A stretch of 64,000 nt of DNA from the NCBI GenBank assembly GCA_031216915.1, contig CM062297.1:534524971-534588970 (forward strand), written 5' to 3'. The stretch comes from Pictodentalium vernedei. Taxonomy: Eukaryota; Mollusca; Scaphopoda; Dentaliida; Dentaliidae. Of this stretch, positions 49,521-58,640 are shown one piece after another. Position 1 is the first letter of the stretch. Every line of letters starts with the position of its first letter. The notes beneath the pieces are model-generated. The model worked only from the letters and a program-made list of their open reading frames with translations. It was not told the DNA's origin and made no database searches. The position numbers and the translations under genes are program-made.

Positions 49521-51428
49521 TTGCCAGTTGGCAAGAAACTGGATAGAAGTCACGGAAGATCAGTGTGTGAGAAGTGTAGTCTCGGAAGGCCTACAACTAT
49601 CATTCCGAGCAAACCCCCACTTACAAGATGTCTGCGTTGGACAAATCTTCTGGTGGATCCTTTCAAAAGAGAGTCTCTCCTAGAGGAGGTACAGGCTCTC
49701 TTATTAAAGGAAGCAAAAGAGGTCGTCAAGAATAAAAATTCTCAATGTTTTTACAATCACCTGTTCCTGGTATCGAAGCCAGATGGCTCGTTCCGACCGG
49801 TAATAGACTTGAGCTGGATAAACAAGTTGATCGTGGTTCCAAAGTTCTATATGGACACCATTCGGTCGGTAAGGGCGAGCATTCGAGTGGACGACTATGC
49901 GGCAAGCATAGATCTAAAGGACGCCTACTTTCATGTCAGGGTACATCCGGCATTCAGAAAGTACCTGCGTTTTGCCGTGCAAGGAGAGGTTTATCAGTTC
50001 AGAGCAATGTTGTTCGGTCTGAACCTGGCTCCTTGGGCTTTCACTCGAATAATGAACTCGGTAATGTCATACTTCCGAGCTCATTCATCTGTGGTAACAT
50101 CGGCTTACTTGGACGATATTCTTCAGAGATACGGCAACAGAATTATTCTTCAGAACGATGTTCAGAGTCTACTTCAATTGTTCCAACGTCTCGGTTTCAT
50201 AGTAAACGAGAAAAAGTTGGATCTAGCTCCGTTCAAGTCGTTCATTCATTTGGGAATGAGCTTCGAGACTCACAACAATCTAGTTCATCTGCCGTTTCCC
50301 AGAGCGAAAATTAGTTGTTATGCTCGCTTTTGTCTAAACTCTCCCGCAGTAACAGCGAGAGAGTTTATGCGACTGATGGGGCTGTGCGGAGCGGCTGCGG
50401 ATCTTATTCCGATGGGCCGCCTGCGCACGCATCCCCTCCAGATATTCTTTACTCAGAACTGGAGTGTGAAGATGCATTCGTTTGAATCGTGTATTGTCTT
50501 AACGGACCTTGTAAACCAAAAGGTTCAGATTTCGGCGGATCTTCAGTTGTTGACCCCGGGAGTTCGACTTCAACTGCCAGATCCAGCTTTCACAATTATG
50601 ATCAATGCGAGTCAGACGGGCTGGGGCACGTCTCTAAGTTTCGCAGACTTGAAGTGTCAGGGTCTTTGGGACTCTCGGTTCCTAGAGAAGCACATAAACA
50701 TCAAGGAGATAATGTCAATCTGGCTAGGACTACAACACTGGATTCGTCAAATAGCGAACGTCCATGTTCAAATTCTGTCTGACAACTTGACAGTAGTAGC
50801 TTACCTCAGGAACCAAGGTTGCACTCATTCGATTCTGTTATGCGAATTAACGGAGAAGATCCTCCTATTCATTCTGAATCATCAGGTTCATCTCTCAGTC
50901 CGTCATATACCGGGTCGTCTGAACGTACTAGCAGACTCGCTCTCTCGGAAAAGTCGCCTGTTACCATTGGAGTGGACTCTCAACAAGCGAATATTCAGTC
51001 AGATCTGGTACCAGTGGGATCGTCCCATGATAGATCTTTTTGCGAAACAGCTAAACAATCAGTTACCGATGTTCGTGTCGCCATGTCCAGATCATCAAGC
51101 TTACACAGTAGACGCTCGATTGATCTCATGGAACGGAATGATAGGATATGCATATCCTCCTGCTCCATTGATTCGGCAGATTCAGTTAAAGATCAAACAG
51201 TCTCACTGCAAAATCCTGCTAGTAGCACCTCTGTTGTCACAGAAACCTTGGATCAATCTTCTCAGATGTCTGTTATGGGACATTCCCTGGAAGCTTCCTC
51301 CTCAAAGGGATCTTTTATTTCAGGGGAAGTCACACGCACTGCATCACAACCCGGAAGGTCTCAACCTTCACATATTTCCATTGTGCGGTCCTTCTTGCAC
51401 GAAAAATATTTTACAGGACGAGCAGTGA
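49521..51428 (+). CDS. DIRS-a reverse transcriptase/RNase H, open frame
   Basis: This is a 635-codon open frame. Reverse transcriptase motifs: FLVSKPDGSFRPVIDLS (about residues 82-98), SIDLKDAYFHV with catalytic D131, the MLFGLNLAPWAFT block (163-175), and the YLDD box (196-199). RNase H follows with MINASQTGWG (360-369), KEI (395-397), SDN (420-422) and ADSLSR (471-476). The expected first Asp of RNase H is Asn362, so that activity is probably lost. The C-terminal DLFAKQLNNQLPMFVSPCPD region and YPPAPLI (505-551) match the segment after RNase H in DIRS elements that is often described as a Dam-like methyltransferase. There is no good ATG at the start, so it is probably expressed by readthrough or fused to gag. 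It overlaps the recombinase frame by about 60 bases. Confidence 0.85.
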   Translation: MPVGKKLDRSHGRSVCEKCSLGRPTTIIPSKPPLTRCLRWTNLLVDPFKRESLLEEVQALLLKEAKEVVKNKNSQCFYNHLFLVSKPDGSFRPVIDLSWINKLIVVPKFYMDTIRSVRASIRVDDYAASIDLKDAYFHVRVHPAFRKYLRFAVQGEVYQFRAMLFGLNLAPWAFTRIMNSVMSYFRAHSSVVTSAYLDDILQRYGNRIILQNDVQSLLQLFQRLGFIVNEKKLDLAPFKSFIHLGMSFETHNNLVHLPFPRAKISCYARFCLNSPAVTAREFMRLMGLCGAAADLIPMGRLRTHPLQIFFTQNWSVKMHSFESCIVLTDLVNQKVQISADLQLLTPGVRLQLPDPAFTIMINASQTGWGTSLSFADLKCQGLWDSRFLEKHINIKEIMSIWLGLQHWIRQIANVHVQILSDNLTVVAYLRNQGCTHSILLCELTEKILLFILNHQVHLSVRHIPGRLNVLADSLSRKSRLLPLEWTLNKRIFSQIWYQWDRPMIDLFAKQLNNQLPMFVSPCPDHQAYTVDARLISWNGMIGYAYPPAPLIRQIQLKIKQSHCKILLVAPLLSQKPWINLLRCLLWDIPWKLPPQRDLLFQGKSHALHHNPEGLNLHIFPLCGPSCTKNILQDEQ

Positions 51429-51697
51429 ACGCAATTTGTAACTGTAGGAGGGCCTTCTCTTCGTTGAATTATGCAGCAAAGTGGAGGGTTTTCTTCCGTT
51501 GGTGTATGGATCAGTCAGTAGACATATATGATCCATCCATTCCACAGATTGCCAATTTCCTGGTCTACCTGATAACTGTAGACCCTCCCTGTGTCCAGTT
51601 AGAGCAATGCGCATTTATAAACGTCAATCAGATTTTATTAGAAAGGGAAGAAAAAGATTCTTTCTTTCTAGAATTCGTCAAATATTTGGTTTCCGGA
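51371..51697 (+). pseudogene. DIRS-a tyrosine recombinase, N-terminal fragment
   Basis: In the frame two bases off from the RT, residues HISIVRSFLHEK, then AAKWRVFFRWCMDQ and IPQIANFLVYL resemble the SAM-like core-binding domain of DIRS tyrosine recombinases (which reads roughly YxxKWxxFxxWC). Overlap with the end of the RT frame is typical of DIRS. The catalytic half (R..H-x-x-R..Y) is missing. From 51671 the sequence is a 162-bp tandem repeat, and coding similarity may already stop near 51580. The frame ends at 51697 inside the repeat. The copy cannot encode an active recombinase. Confidence 0.6.
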
Positions 51698-52070
51698 TGA
51701 TAACTTTAGTATTTGTTTTCCGATTGGCTCCAAATTTGGTATGTGGTTTAATCACAACACAATACAGGTCAAGTTCGAATATGGGGTCGGTCTGAACAAT
51801 TTTTGTCTGAATTATGGCCCCTGTTGGACTTAGAATTCGTCAAATATTTGGTTTCCGGATGATAACTTTAGTATTTGTTTTCCGATCGGCTCCAAACTTG
51901 GTATGTGGTTTAATCACAAAAAAATACAGGTCAAGTTCGAATATGGGGTCGGTCTGAACAATTTTTGCCTGAATTATGGCCCCCTGTTGGACTTAGAATT
52001 CTTCATCAAATATTTGGTTTCCGGATGATAACTTTAGTATTTGTTTTTCGATTGGCTTCAAACTTGTTAG
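51671..52070. repeat. 162-bp tandem repeat (family N) replacing recombinase 3' half
   Basis: GAATTCGTCAAATATTTGG starts units at 51671 and 51833, with a variant at 51996, giving about 2.4 units. 'TTTCCGGATGATAACTTTAG' is shared with family G. The unit begins exactly where recombinase similarity is gone. Confidence 0.85.
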
Positions 52071-52646
52071 TCTTTTTCTCAAATGACTGAAAAATTTAGT
52101 CATTTCACAAAATCACTGATTTCAAAGTCTGACCGTAACATATATATATATGCCAGTATAAATTTCTCGCACTCTAAAAAAATTGCAAATGTGTTAAAAT
52201 GGTACAATTTGAACAGTTCACGGGCGTATGATGCAATGCCCAGCGGTGCTCTTGTTAAAGTGTAGCTCACTGTGAAGCATTATATGTTACGTGTCATACG
52301 AGCGTTAATATACAATCCTCGGACACTTTTAAATGAGTATAAAGCATCTCATTCTCTGGACTATCTTTATATATTGGTTTCCTTCACCGAATTAGCATAA
52401 TGGGTTATGCTGGCATTAAATGGAAAAATTAGGTAATTCTTAATTACATTGTTGTTTGGTGTTATGCCATTCTCTTTTCTCGTAAAAGGGAAGGACATAT
52501 GTAATTCCTATGTCTTATCCTGTTCTCCTGTGGGAGCTATCCTTTATCGAAGTAATTGAGAGATTGGATTTTCCTTTAAGTCCTAGGTCCTCCAGCCTTT
52601 TTATGATTCAGCTAGTCTGGGCGATTGGTTGTGGTATTAAAATATG

Positions 52647-53300
52647 ATAAATTTCAAGTAATTTGTATATTTTTTATACTTACAAATGGCCCTGATGGGG
52701 ATGGCCCTCCCATGAGTGGGCCCTCATACCTCCTGCTGATTATAACATTTACCAGGCACTGCAGAAAGAATGATGGTTGGCACCAATTTCGGTACCTTCC
52801 TGGATACTGTGCATGTGCAGATAACAAAAGTATGGAGGACCAGATACAGTTAAAACTAGAAGTCCTGTCACGAACTGTGCGCTTATCTAGGCTTAATTGC
52901 GCGTTGGAATTGTGTGCAATTGCCATATCAAATGGTATCCAAAGCATTGCTGATTCCTTACAGCAAACACAGGCAATGTTTCTGCCAATGGACCTCCGGG
53001 TTACCCGGAGATCCATTGGCCGAAACATTGCTTGTGCACAGGCCATATGTACTGATGTTAATAGCCTTACTATGGTCATAACGCGTAGATTAACGCACAG
53101 ATCGACGTGCTATTTTTGCGATTTTCGTGACAGGACTTCTAGTTTTAACCGTCAGACTTATTTTTTTCGGTTTTGTATGCAAATTTTGGGGATTGGGGGC
53201 AAAATTTGTGTTTGGCCCTGAATTAAATTGAGTTAGCACCAGCTAGTCTGGGCCATTGGTAAGTATAAAAAATATACAAATTACTTAAGATTTATCATTT
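52647..53300 (-). mobile_element. Short internally deleted DIRS derivative, with nested MITE
   Basis: Read on the minus strand, it has the DIRS left-terminal region: 'ACCAATGGCCCAGACTAGCT', 'GGGCCAAACACAAATTTTGC' and 'CCGAAATTGG', as at 42505-42690. It is flanked by an inverted pair, AAGTAATTTGTATATTTTTT at 52655-52674 and its complement at 53270-53289. It has no coding region. It lies directly against the right repeat of DIRS-a in opposite orientation. A MITE splits it at 52850-53148. Confidence 0.65.
52850..53148. mobile_element. 299-bp MITE with 25-bp perfect inverted ends and a palindromic core
   Basis: Bases 52850-52874 and 53124-53148 are exact reverse complements (TTAAAACTAGAAG..CACGAA). 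The host DIRS sequence around it reads CCAGATA and ACTTATTTTTTTCGG. Inside, 52973-53031 forms a second palindrome with 27 of 29 pairs. It has no coding capacity. The superfamily is not certain. Confidence 0.8.
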
Positions 53301-53827
53301 TCAGTCATTGATTTTCACCCCACAACGAAAGCAATCTGAATTACTGTGTACAAATCGGGACCTACTTTTGTTTTGATCTGTATATCCTCATGGAGTTTGA
53401 ATTGAAAATCGACCTAGAACATAAATCAGTAATTAAATAAGTAAATAAATATATGTTATTTAATTGCCTTTGATATATTTTAATCAGTTTGATCTTGAAA
53501 CTAAATTTAAATGGAGGTGGAATTTAAAATATTATGAGCGTAAGTCACCTATTTTCGCATTGATCAAAGACGTTGCGCTGTTAACATATTTCCGCTGACA
53601 TATTTTTATTTTGATACACACAGTGACTCGCGCTTGAGATCAAGGGACATATCAACCTGACTCTACTGTAAAATTAACCCTATTCAGAAACTGTGCATTC
53701 TGGAACATACTTCTCCTTTTGGTTGTGACTTCTGATATCGGCACTCACAATCAGCCAATTGTGCACTCAACTAATCGGCAAGCAGATGACAGTTGCAAAT
53801 CCTTATCAGTTAATCACTAATTCTATA
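53301..53827. other. Intron sequence without recognised features
   Basis: AT-rich, unique-looking. A CTCGCGCTTGAGATCAAGGG segment and short A/T runs only. Confidence 0.4.
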
Positions 53828-54130
53828 ATATCTTGTTTGACAGAGCTCATAGAGCTCTGTCAAACAAGATATAAATGATTAAATGCCCATATTAAATGTA
53901 CTCAGGACAAATGGGTCTATAAACATAGGGAATTCAGTTGTCAGAGAAATTCTTGGAAAAATTACAAGATTTTTTTATTCAATAAACAGGTATTTACTCT
54001 AACCTACAGGCAATTAATAGAGCCCTTTTGTACAGATGGTATTAGAAATGGTCTGGTATTTGGAAGTTATATTCTGCTAACAAGGTTATACGTTTAAAGA
54101 GATATCCAATTAAGTGAGCTTCACTGTGTT
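53828..54130. repeat. Palindrome plus pogo-like decayed repeat
   Basis: Bases 53828-53848 and 53852-53872 are exact complements (21 bp, 3-nt loop ATA). The next 250 bp share 'CAAATGGGTCTATAAA', 'ACAAGATTTTTTTATTCAATAAA' (in parts) and 'CCTACAGGCA' with 39060-39180. It ends 'AAGTGAGCTTCACTGTG', a CAGTG-type end. No coding frame. Confidence 0.55.
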
Positions 54131-54592
54131 ATTCATGCTAGCCTTAGAAGGATTTCTCTCTTACTCCTGAGAGACACTTGGCATGTATCCTGTACCTTGC
54201 ATTAGGTAATTGACTATTTATCCCTATTTCTACAAGTGTCTGCATATTTGGTACACGTTATAAAAGTAATGTAATTTGAAAGTCATGGCAAAGTCAATCT
54301 GTTGATCAAACAAGGAGAAATTTTGAATTTTCCACAAGAGGTATTGTCAAATCAGTTCTAAGGTCAGTTAAAAAATCTTGTTGCCTTCAGTCATATTAAT
54401 GAAAGATTGGCGACCCCTGTCTCTACAATTAATTAAAATTTGCAGGTTTTTAAGTGATACATGTAATATTTTGTAAAAGATTGGCCTCGGGTTCCATTCC
54501 TGAAGTACGTAAAAGCCTTGGGGGAAATTTGATAATAATATGTATATTTCACTTGTGAACATGTTGTTGTTTTTTTTTTTAACATATACAAG

Positions 54593-54723
54593 ATGGTCCT
54601 GAAGAAAATTCAAGTAAACTGTTGAGTACCCCATTCATAGAGGATCCACAGCACAGATTAAGATGGACAGCTTATTTGGAGTTTACACATAATAATGAAG
54701 TCGGAGATTTAACATGGGACAAG
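54593..54723 (+). CDS. SGSM3: SGSM3-like gene, third visible exon
   Basis: A T11 tract and ACATATACAAG form the acceptor; the donor is GACAAG|GTGAAA. Two bases complete the codon left open at 18790, and the exon ends in phase 0 after 43 codons. The product includes [16 protein letters not shown], then [19 protein letters not shown]. The block [18 protein letters not shown] is the conserved segment just before the TBC domain in SGSM3 family proteins. The next expected segment, the start of the TBC domain, does not appear before 64000, so the following intron is at least 9.3 kb. Three exons in matching order and phase make the gene assignment strong. The paralogues SGSM1 and SGSM2 lack this N-terminal arrangement as far as I recall. 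Confidence 0.88.
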
Positions 54724-55142
54724 GTGAAAACTGTTTTAATTTTATCATATCTGTTTATCATCAGTTGTCTTTGAGTCATTCTTTTAACTGTTGAGAGTTA
54801 ATGTGCTAATGATTCTTCAATAAAAAAAATCTTGGCGTAGCATCTTTTATTTGGTACATGTTGTCCATGGAAACCTTTTATGTCCTTGGATAATATATAT
54901 TAAAATCCTGACTTGAAAAACTTAAAATTACTTAATCCTATACATAACATAATCCCCATAATCGGTCAGTGTTTTTCTAAAAAATTGCCATTCACATTTT
55001 ATTATTTTTTCAGTTTTTTGCCTCAGAAGCATACGATTATGATCACTTATTGGAACAAGCTCAACAGGCTTGTTCCAGTAAGGGGAAATAAGTTGTGTTT
55101 TTGATACAAAATATGAAAATTTTATAGTTGTTCAACAAATAT
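54724..55142. other. Intron start; small hairpin
   Basis: Mostly unique AT-rich sequence. An inverted repeat TGGAACAAGC/GCTTGTTCCA (55051-55060, 55068-55077) resembles the folded 5' start of the tandem-core families. The open frame across it is not supported as an exon. Confidence 0.4.
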
Positions 55143-55143
55143 T

Positions 55144-57078
55144 TTGCGTGTTGCGAGCACTATAATATCGGAACATGGTCACCCTGCGATGACAGAACAG
55201 AGGAAGCCAGTTAGTTTGGCTGTCGGCTCATCCAGGTCCTCCCGGACCACGAGTGAGAGAGGTCCCTCTCTCTTACAACAACATCTGGGGCCAGAGGTTG
55301 TTGTTCAGAGCGATCGTCAGTCGGAGCATACGTCCACACCTCCTGTCAGGGACGCTCCGTCAAATAGGCTGACGGGGTCGGCTATTCTATCTGCTTCCAG
55401 TTCGTCTTCAAAGCACACACGACCGCACCTTGGCTATGTGACTACAGAGATACAGCCTGCATCACCGAGGAAGGATTCGAGAAAGTCACGCCATCCAATA
55501 GCCAAGGAAATGAGGCCACATGAATTGGAAGGTCCGCATAAGAGGAGTATGTCGGATATGCCGTCCCAGGAGCATCCAGCGGCTAAGCTTCAAAGAACTG
55601 CTGCTCCAAAGCCCTCGAGTACGGACTTGCTGTCGCAAATAGCACAGCTTCCCAGCAGGCTACGGAACATCCTACAAAGTTACCGAAGTTGAACTGTCGG
55701 ATGAAGCTGGGTCGATACATTCCTCTGCTTGTTCAGATAGGGATGACCGAGACTCAAATCTGGTCCAGTCGGATGGTGAAAGGGAATTGAGTGAATTAGA
55801 TTTTTCCCTTTTGAAGCGACACAAGGTAGCGATGAATTTTATTCAGCAATATCTTCCAGATGTTGTTCCTCCGGATCAGAATGCAGCGACAAAGGATAAA
55901 AAAGGGTGGAACAAGCACTATAATATAAAATCATGCTCACCCAGCGACGACGGAAGGAGGAAGCAGGCAAGTTCTGAGGTACTCTCGTCCAGGTCGGCCA
56001 GGACCACGAGCAAGAGAGAGGTCTCTCTCTCTTACAGCATCATCTGGGGCCAGAGGTTGTTGGTGGGAACTTGCGTCAGTCGGAGTTTACGTCCATGCCT
56101 CCTGTCCGGGACGTCCCGTCTAATAGGCAGCCAGGGTCGGCTAGTCTTACGGCTTCCTCTACATAATGGCTTTATATTGCACAGGGCTATAAACCGCGAT
56201 GAGTGGTTTCAGTTCCCTGTCGCCGGTGAAACGGTTACTCTTGAATATGAGGACCATGACACCGGGTGTGTCGTATTTACATAGTAAATCAGAGCCAGCA
56301 GTAAAAGTGCTCAATGATATAAGACAAGAGTCTAGACCTTAGAATATAGGGTTTATGTCCTTGTCTCCAGCTAGCTCACCCGGCGGATCGGTACTCAGAA
56401 TATGAGTAGTGTGACTCTGGGTAGGTCCGTAGCGGTCAATGAGAGAAACAAGGGTGTAGCGAACACTATAAAATCCAATCATGCTCACCTTGCGACGATG
56501 AAAGGAGGAAGCTGGCAAGTTCTGAGGTACGCTCGGCTAGGTCTCCCTAGACCGCGAGCAAGAGGGAGACCCCTCTCTCCTTTAACTACATCTGGGGCCA
56601 GATGCTGTTGGTAGGAACTTGCGTCATTCGGAGCTTTCGTACATGCCTTTTGTCTGGGATGCTCCGTTTAATTATCATCCGGGGTCGGCTACTATTCAGC
56701 TTCTTCAGCATCTACTAAGCACTCACGACCGCACCTTGGCTACGTGACTTCGGGTATCTAGTCTGCATCTCTTTGTCAAGGAAGTCACACCATATAGTAG
56801 CCAAGGAGATGAGGCCTCATTCATCGGGATGTCCGCAGTTAAGAGCCATCTCTGACACACTGTCCCAGGAGCAGCTGGTGGATAAGCATTACATGCCCGC
56901 TGTTCCTCAAGCCTTCGTAATGGACTTGCTGTCGCAGATTGCGCAGCTCATTGCAATATTTCTGCAAATGCAGAAGCACTCAACGTCGGTCTCAAAACTT
57001 GAGCTGTTGGATGGTGCTTGGTCCGTCCAGTCATCTGCCTGTTCAGATGCCATTGACCGTGATTCTAAACTGATTTAG
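55144..57078 (+). pseudogene. DIRS-c gag-like relics, three partial modules
   Basis: The first module is a 182-codon open frame with GPSLLQQHLGPEVV, SEHTSTPPVRDAPS, KHTRPHLGYVTTEIQPASP and STDLLSQIAQL. The same motifs appear in the DIRS-a frame at 48162 and in DIRS-b at 63418. The second module starts near 55930 with frameshifts. The third (about 56210-57078) includes VGETV-like lead sequence, 'GGTAGGTCCGTAGCGGTC' and the SQIAQL end. Stops and shifts interrupt modules two and three. Repeated gag modules could come from recombination between copies or from successive insertions. Confidence 0.55.
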
Positions 57079-57814
57079 AAGGATGATGAAAGGGATACGG
57101 AGGAAGATTAACCTTCCCTTTCGGAACAACTCATGGATGATATGGATACTATCCATTATCGTTTCCTGGAACTTGTTCGAGTGAATCACAATGCTGCGAG
57201 TAATTGTGATAAACTGCTAGCGTTGCTAAACACGGACTTCATCCGGACAAAGAGGAGGATATCTCTTTTTCGGTTAAGTCTACACGGGTATCACAGGTCT
57301 TGAATTATTTAGCCGACACCATATTCAACTTCCTGTGGGAAGAAGTAATACGGTTTCTTATCATCATCTTCTATATTTTTAACTGTTTTTTGAACACATT
57401 CATTTAAAAAACGACTGGGGAAGATGTGTTGAGAGTTTTTCTGCATTGAATGAACATGCTAAGGTCTTAGTTGTGCCTTACCTTCATCATTTAGCTGTTT
57501 GCTCGAACACAATTGAGAAGATAATTTCTTATTCAGAGCAAATTTAGACTCACTGTTTATATATAAAGGAATTTTGTGAACGTTTGTACCTCTTTAAAAA
57601 TTCTTTCCAGGCCTATTTATCAGATATATCTCTGTCTTAACAGTTGTTAAGTGGGAGTTATTCTGATGTGACGAAGCCTTGCATTGTCATCTTTAATATT
57701 TGACTAGGTGGAAAACTTGCTGCAGGTCACTTTAGTTTTCCAGACACTAGGTCTTTGACGGTAAGCTTTCTTTAATGTAGAATTAAGCTACAAGAAAGCA
57801 TCTCTACTCTGCCC

Positions 57815-58620
57815 TTTAAGTTGGGGTCTAATCGACCAACAACGTCAGAAAAGAGTAGGAAAGGTTGTCCTAGACTCGTATCATCCTTAAGGACTCAAAG
57901 TGAAGGTATAGGTATCCCTCCTATATTTACTTTAGGGATTGACTATACAGCCACTTGGATAGGGGATTTAGATCTGTTTGAGTTTACTGATCAGACACCC
58001 CTCAGCTGGTGGCTCGAGGCTCTTCAAGAGCTCGGTCCGACCAATAATTAACTGAACTGGATAATGTGTTTATCATGGCTCTAAAAGGTTATTTAGGATA
58101 ATCATTCAGTCGAAAAAGTGAGCGTACGAATGTTATTTCGATGTATCGCTACGCACGTGTCTCCTCCAGTTATTCTTAACTGGTGTGGGAAGACGTTTTT
58201 TGCTCAAGACCTGTATTGTTTTAGCGGATCCAGTAAACATAAGGTCAAGTTGGGGCAGATATTCAGTGGTTTAACAACTGCCAGATTCGGTTTTCTCAAT
58301 TATGGCAGACTTGAGTTCATAAATTGGGTCACAACCCTAAGTCAGACAGACTTGATATGCAGGGTTCTTGGGACCCTCAGTTCTTGGAGATCACATATTC
58401 ATCAAGAATGAGGTCTTATTGTTTTCACTACATCATTGGTTTTGTATATTAGCGAATATGCATGTGGGATCGATCCAGGATAGTTAAGTTTGCGACGCAC
58501 AGGAACAATAGTTTCCGTCATTTGTGTCGCCAGTGTTAGATATTTGAGCGCATACAGTTGACGCTCAGCCATATTCAGGGGAATGGTTGGATACGTGTAT
58601 CCTTCAATTCATTTGATTCA
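57815..58620 (+). pseudogene. DIRS-c RT/RNase H relic
   Basis: DNA at 58205-58420 aligns by eye to the RNase H start of DIRS-a (50490-50710), sharing 'TGTATTGTTTTAGCGGA', 'ACTGCCAGAT', 'CAGGGTTCTTGGGACC', 'TTGGAGATCACATA' and 'CATCAAG'. A piece at 58490-58620 aligns to 51040-51190. The polymerase motifs are missing, and stops and indels are frequent. It is therefore a heavily deleted copy. Confidence 0.6.
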
Positions 58621-58640
58621 GTAGATTACTTTAAGATTTA

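Larger units (their letters stand above)
42482..52646 (+). mobile_element. DIRS-like tyrosine-recombinase retrotransposon (DIRS-a), composite
   Basis: The left terminal repeat at 42482-42525 (ATTTTTATACCACAACCAATGG..CAGACTAGCTGG) recurs inverted at about 52608-52646, the inverted-terminal-repeat layout of DIRS elements. Order: left repeat, leader, gag relic, RT/RNase H, start of a tyrosine recombinase, unrelated tandem repeat, unique tail, right repeat. A 4-kb insertion (43245-47240) splits the leader; the DIRS leader resumes with 'TTTGTCCACACTTAGGC', also present in DIRS-b at 62609. The family integrates by a tyrosine recombinase rather than a DDE integrase (family knowledge). Mutations and truncation make this copy inactive. 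Confidence 0.8.
55143..58640 (+). mobile_element. Second DIRS-like element (DIRS-c), decayed, with repeated gag modules
   Basis: Gag-like modules recur at 55143-55930, 55930-56200 and about 56200-57120, each with 'ACGACGG..GGAAG', 'TCTCTCTC' and 'CATCTGGGGCCAGA'. Sequence matching the second gag part and the RT region of DIRS-a follows (57120-58640). No terminal repeats were found. It starts abruptly after 'ATATTTTGCGTG'. Confidence 0.65.

Noticed and set aside
55023..55092. Possible extra host exon (EAYDYDHLLEQAQQACSS-like reading)
   Set aside because: No consensus donor follows, the frame does not match the expected start of the TBC region, and the DNA is an inverted repeat typical of element starts.
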